From Trichostrongylus colubriformis (taxonomy: Eukaryota; Nematoda; Chromadorea; Rhabditida; Trichostrongylidae): a stretch of DNA of 64,000 nucleotides. Positions 56,346 to 64,000 of the stretch are shown piece by piece (the stretch's first letter is position 1; each line of letters begins with the position of its first letter). The DNA lies in assembly GCA_963978905.1 (NCBI GenBank), contig OZ022259.1:21426068-21490067 (forward strand), given 5' to 3'. The position numbers and the translations under genes are program-made. The notes under the pieces are model-generated. The model saw only the letters and a program-made list of their open reading frames with translations. It did no database searches and had not been told where the DNA came from.

Positions 56346-57565
56346 GTGCAAGCTCTACACGCAGCTCCTCTTGAAGACATCTCTGCAGAATCGAAACGAC
56401 CGGCTTTCAGCCAGTGTGTGCTACAAATGGCATCTGTATCGATCTTCAATGAAGCGACGAGGAACTATCAGCCTATCACCATTCTTCTTGATTCAGGTGC
56501 TCAAAGAAGCTTCATAAAGACCAGAACAAAGAATGAGTTGGGGCTTCCCACGACAAGTTCCATACCTTTCACTACCACAGGAATGGGGGAGCTTCAGGAA
56601 ACCTTCATTTCAAATGGAGCTCAGATCCCACTGAAAGCTGGGCACAGTTCCAGAACGCAAATCCTGTCAGTTTTCACCAAGAACAAGCTGACATCTGGTA
56701 CCAAAACGGCTCATTTGTCACGAGCGGACAGAGGATTCATTAGAAGGAACAAGATCATCATCGCTCAACGCAGTCTTCGCTGCACAAAAGTAACTCCTGA
56801 CGTACTTATTGGACAGGACCTCATAAACCAAGTGACTGACTTCAGCAGTCCAGCTGTACGGCTACCGTCAGGACTGGTGCTCACTCCGACAGTTTTTGGT
56901 TATACCATATCCGGTTTCAGCGGTACAGCTACTTCATTGAGAAAGGAAGAGAACTCACTCTGCAGTTCGCTTGTTGTATCTGCACCCGTAATGGTCAGTA
57001 ACTGCAAAACGTTACTGAAGGATATCATCGACTTGAAATCGATTGGAACCAATGCCCGGAGCAATGCAGACGAGAGGCTAAACGAATATTTCATGGAGAC
57101 AAACTTCGATCAATCAGAGGCAGCTGTAGTCCATAAAGAGAAATTTGCTGATTTACGGCATCCCAAGACAGGAAGAGCCTCTACAAAATCAGAATCCCAA
57201 GCGATACCCTCTCTCAAACCGGCTGACACTGCGGCGAAATTCCGCAGCAGAAGATGTAATGTCAGCAGTGAAAGGATGATCTTTCGAAATAGCCTTTCAA
57301 TGCCATCTCCGGTGCTGCAACATCGGACCTCTCACGAACCTTCCAGAGCCGCACACAGTGGCGAGATGAGTATCACTACGAACGCCTCTACTGCATACCG
57401 TACACAACAGCTATTCGACAATAGTGGCGATAGCACTGTCACGCCACGACTACGACGCCATTGCAATTGTCTACAAAAATCTTACGTCAATTTTCCACGA
57501 AATTTGGATCACCGAATCGTCACCGGAATAGGAGATCGAAGAGAACCGTGTCCTCCAGTGGTTAA
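56346..57565 (+). pseudogene. BEL element 2 protease, then scrambled sequence
   Basis: The frame 56346-57851 begins with a retropepsin-like domain (ITILLDSGAQRSFIKTRTKN, with the catalytic DSG, about 56480-56540; then VLIGQDLINQV and RLPSGLVLTPTVFGYTISGF). Homology to the pol linker ends near 57100. The remaining part of the frame has unusual composition (Ser/Arg/Thr-rich). It runs antiphase to other partly open frames (WRDEYHYERLYCIPYTTAIR near 57360-57420), so RT has been lost by an internal deletion. Function is unlikely. Confidence 0.75.
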
Positions 57566-57895
57566 TTCGGACACCATGCAAGAAACAAGTGCAATTATTC
57601 ACTCAATAGCGCCAAGACAGCAAATATCCGTCAAGCGAAATGTGCGGAGAATGAACGCAGCATCCTTAAAGCAGGACTACTGGCGCTCCACTCGCCGTGG
57701 AAAACTTCACTCAATGAACAAATCACTAAGCATGCCAACTTCGCCAACATGTTCAACTTCTACAACTCCAAACACCTTCTTGATGTCGCGATCGAGCAGT
57801 GGAGATCGACAATCATCACCCTCATCGCAATCGCCATCTTCATTGCCGTGATGATTCTAGCAGTTTCTTCAGTTGTCAGGAAGATGATTTGCTGA
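57566..57895 (+). pseudogene. BEL element 2: membrane-anchor C-terminus, probably env
   Basis: A 109-codon frame without a start codon overlaps the end of the previous frame. It has two cysteines early, an amphipathic stretch (NMFNFYNSKHLLDVAIEQW) and a strong membrane helix (IITLIAIAIFIAVMILAVSS) with a short basic tail (VVRKMIC) before TGA at 57893-57895. This is the layout expected of the end of an envelope glycoprotein. It does not clearly match the env of BEL element 1. Upstream env sequence is degraded or deleted. Confidence 0.5.
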
Positions 57896-59397
57896 TTGAA
57901 TGCCAACTCAATAGTTTTTTTGGTTTTATTAGTCACATCAAACCTATTCACATGTATTGTTTTCTCTTGAAATGCTACGATTTTGTATATCTCAAATGCT
58001 TAAAGGTTACTTTCTTTGTTCACGATTTTAGCTACCGCTATTTTTCGCCCCGCCCCAGTGTTGTGGATTCACAACCATAATATCTTATTCTAATCAACTA
58101 GCATCTACAAATGAATGATAACATGGTAATATAAGTTGTTTGTTCTAGGACATAACTTAGATAAGTACCTATTGAAAGGATACCGCAGGCATGACCTCGC
58201 GGTATCATAAGTGTGCAATCAACTATGTATCCTAGGTATTTGACCCTGGCGCGGTGCACTCTTTCATCCCCTGACAGAAGTGTCTCCACTGGACCTTTGC
58301 GGTCCAGGACTGAGCCCATATATATGCACCGCCCACATTTGTCTGTATATAAACCCCTATTACGATGTATTATGGTCGGTTATTGTACAAAAGACAAAAC
58401 ATATACTACACGTGCCTGTACAACCTTTGGTAATCCACCAAAGTTGATAAGATTTGCTAAGGAGCATGTGAAGGAAAATGTCGTCAAATTCGTCTCGCGC
58501 TTCGGTTGATCCAAGAGCGCTGAAACTCATGGGTGTTCAGCAGGATGGGCCAGGGACAATAATGGTGGGTGATCCAATTTGATAATGATTGATAAAGTTT
58601 GATATGGAGCATGAGTAGGCAAATGTGTCAAATCCGTTTCGCCTCTGCGTTAATCCCGTAACTCTGACACTCATTGCTGTTTAGGAGGGTGGGACGGGCA
58701 CATCAGTGGTGGGTGATCCAAATTGATAATGGTTGATAAGATTCGATAAGGAGCGTGAGAAGGGAAATTTCACCGAGGCCGGTTCGCTTTTGCGGCTAGC
58801 AGTGGAATATTCACATTCGCAGGAACTGTAGGGTACGGGGACCTCAATAGTATTATTGGGTACAGGAGCCTCAGTGAAATTGATAACGGCTTACAGTGGC
58901 TGATAAAAACCGTTAGGAATTGGATGGGATGGAATCCTTTACATCGCTTGCTACTACTATACGACCGCTTCAGCAAAAGCGTCTGAGGCTCAGTGCCTTT
59001 GGGTGAACATATTTTGATTGTTGTAATATCACTGGCCGATGTATCGACCGCTGAATTGCCTCGCGTTCCAAAAAATAGTGCATTTCTCTTGATGCTGCGA
59101 TCTATATTGATAATCATGATACAACCTATATTTGTGATAGCAAAGCAAGCGTTTCACTCGGAATCATTTTCTGATGCAGTACTGGCAGCAAAACTGGGTA
59201 TCGACCGCTAGACTATGCAAAATTCCAAACAGTGAAGCATGTTTACGGAAACGATAAACATCGATAATCGAGATATGGATCTATGATCAATGTGTAAGCG
59301 TCAGATGCTTCGCAAGTTAACAAATTTTTACCAGAAGATGCAATCGAATACAAAACTATCGATCTTTAGGCTATCCAAACTCCCAGTGATGACCTAA

Positions 59398-59663
59398 ACC
59401 AGTTGACTGGCGCACACTATTGCGCGCGATTCATGTCGATGATGTGCAAAATGGGTTCGATGTAAAGCGGGTGAAGTATATCGATACCGAAATGCTTTTT
59501 TATCACGCCATTCTCTCTGATTTTTTCCAATTCAATAGCTCACTGGAAGCAGAGGGAAGGAAATTTCCATTCAACTCCATACAATCTGTGGTCGTGCCGA
59601 ACAAACCCATTTTACACAACATCGTCATGAATCGCGCGCAGTAGTGTGCGCCCACCAGCTGGT
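59398..59663. mobile_element. Hairpin MITE, copy 3
   Basis: The ends ACCAGTTGACTGGCGCACAC and, reverse-complemented, ACCAGCTGGTGGGCGCACAC are inverted. It leads directly into a (TA)n run (59665-59680) and the mariner element. Confidence 0.75.
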
Positions 59664-59682
59664 TTATATATATATATATATT

Positions 59683-60907
59683 AAGTTGTCGCATTGAAAT
59701 TTATGTGGTCCTATATTTTTGTTTAAAAACTTTCAAAAAATTTCCTGTTTCTAGGGATGTATATGGGTGAGATCCCGCACAATCGATACCGTTGGTGTTA
59801 TCCGCTCAAGCACTCAGACCTGTTAATAATGAGCCTTTCACACAACCAAGTCCGTTTGCTTCTAATTCACGAATATCGTCTGAGGCACACAGCAGCTGTA
59901 GCACATCGGAACATTTGCAGTACGATGGGCGAGTCCAGTCTCTCCTACAAGACAGCTTTGAACTGGTATAATAAGTTCGACGGTGGGGACTACGAACTTG
60001 AAGACTCATCACACCCCGGACGCAGTGTAACCATCGATCTGGAAGCCTACGGGAAGCTGTAGAAGAGAACCCCAGAATTTCTACCCGCGATCTGGCGGAG
60101 GCATTTCAGTGTCATCACTCCACAATAGCTAGACATCTCCATCAAATGGGAAAGTCGCATAAATGGGGATCTTGGATACCCCATCAACTGACTGCAACCC
60201 ATCAGCGGCAGCGCATCGAGGCCTGCATGACAAACCTTTCCGCACACAGGAACTCGAGCTGGCTATCCAATTTGGTTACTGGTGATGAGTCATGGGTGAT
60301 GTACGTCTACCATAGCCGCAGGCGCCAATGGCTCGGAAAGGGCAAGAAAGGAGTGCCAACACCACAATCTGAACAAGGGGCTCGGAAGGTGATGTTGTCT
60401 GTCTAGTGGAATATGCGTGGAGTGATTCACTGGGAGCTGCTACCGGACAATACTACTGTCACCAAGGAATATTACTGTGAGCAGCTGGATCGCCTGAGCG
60501 ACAAACTCAGAACGCAGCAGGATCGGATTTACGTTTTGCATGACAATGCCAGACCCCATGTAGCTACAGTCGCTCGCCAAAAAAATCCTGTGGGCTGGAC
60601 TACCGTGGTACACCCTCCGTACTCCCCCGACCTGGCCCCAACAGACTACCACCTTTTCCGCTCCTTGAAGGCGATCCTAGCTGAGAAACAATACGATTCT
60701 CGAGAGAACTTTGAATCCGACCTCGCGGAATTTTTCGCTTCTAAGTCTTCTGATTTTTACCGTAATGGCATATTAGACCTACCTCGTCGTTGGCAGAGAG
60801 TTATCGATTCTAATGGAATGTACTTCGAACAAATAGATTTGATTGTATTGTAAATAAATTGAAGTGAATTTTTTGTGAATAAAGTGAAAATTTCAATGCG
60901 ACAACCT
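59683..60907 (+). mobile_element. Mariner element, nearly complete
   Basis: The left terminal repeat reads AAGTTGTCGCATTGAAATTT (59683-59702) and the right one, reverse-complemented, AGGTTGTCGCATTGAAATTT (ending 60907). TA flanks the left end; the right flank is GATGTA, so a clean TA duplication is not seen on that side. It contains one transposase gene and AATAAA near its 3' end. Confidence 0.8.
59829..60853 (+). pseudogene. Mariner transposase with one frameshift and one stop
   Basis: ATG 59829 opens the paired helix-turn-helix domain (MSLSHNQVRLLLIHEYRLRH, TALNWYNKFDGGDYELED, SSHPGRSV). A frameshift at about 60060 follows AYGKL, after which the frame continues with STRDLAEAFQCHHSTIARHL. 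The catalytic domain has LVTGDESWVMY, VLHDNARPH and HPPYSPDLAPTDYHLF, that is, all three Asp of DD34D. A TAG at about 60404 replaces a Trp codon. The protein ends at 60853, near the usual family length of about 345 aa. It would cut and paste the element at TA sites. Two lesions make it inactive as it stands. Confidence 0.85.
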
Positions 60908-63339
60908 GATGTAGGATCACCAGCATGCTAGAACCAGATGCTCAGCGAGTGGACAAATTGCTACAAATCAATGCAGTCGAACGCAAGTCCATCGATCCCT
61001 GAACAATCTGAACACCCAGTAGTGACCACTCCAGCCAAAGTGTCATCGTAAATAAACATATTTCATTCCTAATCCATTTTTTCGAAGGCACACTTCGCGA
61101 AAAATCGTGAGAGCTATCGCGCGTGTTGCAGGATGTAGAGGCCCTGGTTTACTCACCAGTGATGAAAAATGAATCAAAACCCCTCACAACCAACAAAAAT
61201 AAAGCCCCCTGCTCTTAGTGCTCATACGAGTATGGGAGATTAGAAATGATTTTTCGCTACTGATATCGCGCAATATGCCGCGATTTCAGCTGTTCTTCCC
61301 TGTTGAAGCTACCTTCGCTATTAAAATCGCTGCTTTATCTTGTCCTATCGCAAGTTTCCTTCTCCATGTAACAGCCACGATGGAAATTTGTTCGTCTAAG
61401 GACAGGTATGATTCGGCTCGGTGGGCTCAACTCGGCTTAGGTCGACCAGGACGTGCGCGTCGAGGGTGAGCCGTGGCGCCGCGAAAAGGGTGTGGTCTTC
61501 ACAACCATCTGAGGGTGTACCTGCCCTGAGAAGGTAAGCGACCACTTTGATTATCGCAAGGTATGCCTTTAATCATTGTGACAAGAGACATCGGCCGCTA
61601 AATCGTCTGAAGCGCCGAAATGAAGTGGCCTTCTTCAGTCCTGCGATTTGCAGTAGATGACAAGATTCGACACTCAGCAATGCGAGAAACCGATAGGCCT
61701 TTCTTAACACCCCAAGTCCACTGTTTTTTTTTTCAATTAGAAAGCAATGCGGAGTGAAGGAAATTTCCACTCAATGCCATTCACATCGATGATCGTATCA
61801 ATGGAACCCTTTTTGCACATCGCCATGAGTCGAGCGCAGTAGATCGTTAAGACTCATGTGTCATGGAAGCAAACCCTATAGTTCTGGCAGAACCAGTACT
61901 GCAACATCGAAGAGTGAAGCATTGGAGTAGAGTAATAACTACTGACGCCTTGTATGTAAAGAGTAACATTTATAAAAAAATAAAATCTGAAAGGGCTGGC
62001 GGAGCCGGCCCCCTAAGAAGGAGAAGCGGCTGATGGCAGCTTGACGGTCTGACTGGTATCCATACGATAATTCTAGTAGAAGCTGCTCAGCGATGTGATC
62101 TAGCAAGGATTTATAACTTTGTTGAATTCACACTTATCTGCACATCCACTGGTGCCACCCATTAGTCACAGAAATCGGAGAATGTATCCCATTGTGAGGT
62201 CCACCATCCCTTTTTGGCCCTCTACGCACTTTTTGATAGCTAACTAAGCCGACAAGAACTTGCTGAAAAGCTTGAAACAGTATTGTAACAGTATTATTAC
62301 TCAATAGCCTACCCTCTGGTCGGTTTAGTCCAGATGGTAGAGTTCCTCCTACAAGTGAACATACCTGCGTGCCATTCCAGTGTGCCGACACCTACTGCGA
62401 CGTCAGCGCACCGCAGAAAGACGGCGAGGGTACAAAATGGGTGTTTATATAAGTAGGAGGTGCTATCACAATGATATAGCTTTACAATGATACTCTAATA
62501 CCCATTGGTTTCTCCCTACCTAACGGTCGCTTTGCTGTATCATTCCCTTTTCAAGCCATTCAAATGGACATACATGCTCACATGCTTACATACCGACATA
62601 CCGACAAACAGAAGCACAAAGTTGCCCGGTTTTCACAATTTTAAGTTAGGCAGATCATGGATCGGCTCAGACAGCATCTTTTCTCATAGAATAAGCACCA
62701 TTTCATTTGCTATACTTTTGGCAATATTATGAATATTTGCATATCTCATTTTGATAAAGGGCTGGTGATTTATATAGCGCGAAATCAAAGTCGACTTCAA
62801 ATAACCATTCTTTTTGAACATACTGCTGCTGAAGAAGCTGTCCAGATGTTTGCGAAAGTGGGGCTTAGCACTAGATCTGGTGAATACGTATGATGGACGA
62901 GTAAGGGCCTTACCCTGCAACTGCTTCAACTACTGGACAAGGATTTGTGGAAAATGCGCTCGCGCATAGCTGCTTTGAGAGGTCCCGCGCCAACCATTTT
63001 TCAAATTTTTTTCAAACCAAGGTTAATTGAGGTGGTTAACCAAGTTTGTGTGTTGAGGGCAATACTTTTGAACATCCCTGCAAGTATGGGCGCTCATCGC
63101 TCTCTGCCGTTTTAGTTAAAGCGATTTGATCAATTATTCGAGCAACCCGTTCACATTTCTGGACTTCTGTAACCAAGGACAAAGTGTTCAGTCCAATGCT
63201 TCAACCCCTCCCCTTGCACTTTACATTTGTGGTAACCTTTGCTGGGACTCGGCTGAACAAGAACTCGTGAAGTGAAGTCATCCAAGAAGTGCCAATTTCG
63301 CAGTATTTTGAAATTTCCCTTATAATTCGAAAATCCTGT
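60908..63339. other. Mostly non-coding repeats, no gene seen
   Basis: Sequence 60908-61060 is an R1 tail fragment. A further fragment at 61590-61850 resembles the R1/hairpin region (GGAAATTTCCACTCAATGCC). Frames at 61218-61469 and 62134-62391 (minus) have no recognised motif. The remainder is AT-rich. Confidence 0.45.
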
Positions 63340-64000
63340 GGCACTCCGAGTAGAACATATCCTACTTTATATAATCGGCTAAGTTCGTCTGTTGGTGTGT
63401 GTGTATGTCTGTTTGACCGGAAATTCATAATTCGCGTCCAGCACTTCCGAAACTGATAACGGCTTGAGGGGCTGATAAGAGCCATTAGGAAATGGGTAAG
63501 GGATAAAATCCGATCCGGTACACCGCTTACTACTACGATACGACTGCTACAGTGAATGCGTTTGATGCTCATTACCACTTGGTGAACGTATTTTGTTTAT
63601 GTTCTGATATCTGCTGCCGAAGAATCGACCGCTAAATTGCATAGCGTTCCAGATAAGTGCATGTCTTTTGATTCTGCGATCTACATGGATGATGAAGACT
63701 CGATCTGGATTTCCGCTAATAAGTGTGAAATTGATGCTCAGCGAATGGATAAATTGCTACCAGTTGATGCTGTCGAATCCAAAACTGTCGATCTCGATCC
63801 CTAAACTATCTAAACTAGTGAACAGTCCACCCGAAGTGTGAATTGATGAGCGGATTTACTCATGTCATTCTTAAACATTGATCGTCGATATCATTCAAAA
63901 AAGGTACCGGCCGCTAAATCATCTGGACCTCTTAAAAATGGTGACCTTCCTCAGCGGTTATATCTTCGATATCGGTTACTATCTTTCACCTATATGTAGA
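63340..64000 (+). repeat. R1 composite repeat copy at the right edge
   Basis: A short head module (TACTTTATATAATCGGCTAA, GTCTG) is followed directly by the tail (GATAACGGCTTGAGGGGCTG, ATCGACCGCT). The tandem units are mostly deleted. It runs off the right edge. Confidence 0.65.

Larger units (their letters stand above)
53799..58442 (+). mobile_element. BEL/Pao LTR retrotransposon 2, internally deleted
   Basis: LTRs at 53799-54191 and 58059-58442 start TGTTGTGGATTC and end GGTAATCCACCAAA. GTTGA is duplicated at 53794-53798 and 58443-58447. By eye the LTRs differ by about seven substitutions and one indel (roughly 98% identity). TGGTGCATCAGCCG right after the 5' LTR could be the primer-binding site. 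Before the 3' LTR lies a pyrimidine run (TTTTTCGCCCCGCCCC) where a purine tract is expected. RT, RNase H and integrase are absent. Confidence 0.9.
53209..59397 (+). repeat. R1 composite repeat copy, split by BEL element 2
   Basis: Head module at 53209-53340 (CTCTATATAATTCGCTTAGT, GTCTG-rich), then tandem units to 53793. BEL element 2 is inserted within a GATAACGGTTGATAAG phrase. Units resume at 58448, followed by the tail (58860-59397) and the hairpin MITE. Confidence 0.75.

Noticed and set aside
62134..62391. 85-codon minus-strand frame
   Set aside because: No motif or splice context; left as unassigned.
1..64000. CRISPR array, bacterial operons, tRNA or rRNA genes
   Set aside because: Tandem repeats are long and diverged rather than repeat-spacer in form. 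No cloverleaf with A and B boxes or rRNA core sequence was found by eye, and the gene structure is eukaryotic.

Overview
The window looks like nuclear DNA of a nematode, most likely a strongylid (hookworm-like) parasite. The reasons are short introns with TTTCAG-type acceptors, a two-gene operon-like spacing, a compact TFIIH subunit 5 gene, and many degraded retroelements of nematode type (Ty3/gypsy, BEL/Pao, RTE, CR1-like, mariner, Tc3-like). The lineage call is inference. Long stretches are transposons nested in transposons, and only one island of about 4 kb (about 39.6-43.3 kb) looks like host genes.

Layout. 1-3.5 kb: minus-strand gypsy gag plus an envelope-like gene, with pol absent. 3.5-6.4 kb: a dispersed composite repeat rich in TGATAA motifs (called R1 here), split by a TTAA-flanked element and ending in a hairpin MITE. 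6.4-10.1 kb: composite segment A (mariner transposase remnant, an exon-like ORF and a fold-back gypsy RT), which recurs at 46.9-50.7 kb as segment B. 10.5-30.1 kb: BEL/Pao element 1 with nearly identical LTRs, gag, protease, RT, integrase C-terminus, a phlebovirus-like envelope gene and a second, spliced zinc-finger ORF after env. It is interrupted by a minus-strand BEL fragment, an RTE copy and a CR1-like copy. 30.7-31.9 kb: a second RTE remnant. 33.9-39.6 kb: a series of inverted-repeat elements, including a three-level nest (long-TIR element with 10-bp target duplication, containing a fold-back mariner, containing a Tc3-like element).

39.6-43.3 kb: the host island. On the minus strand lie the last two exons of an unidentified gene and, 146 bp downstream, a complete two-exon gene for TFIIH subunit GTF2H5/TTDA (71 aa). 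On the plus strand is a four-exon gene with a TATA box for a predicted secreted protein of about 110 aa. Palindromic MITEs with TWA target duplications surround this island.

43.9-64 kb: more R1 copies (one pair head-to-head), segment B, a 4.6-kb BEL/Pao element 2 with 5-bp target duplication but most of pol deleted, and a mariner with only two clear coding lesions. All element-encoded proteins here are broken, so the window is a record of element turnover rather than of a working pathway. The functional genes are those of the 41-43 kb island.
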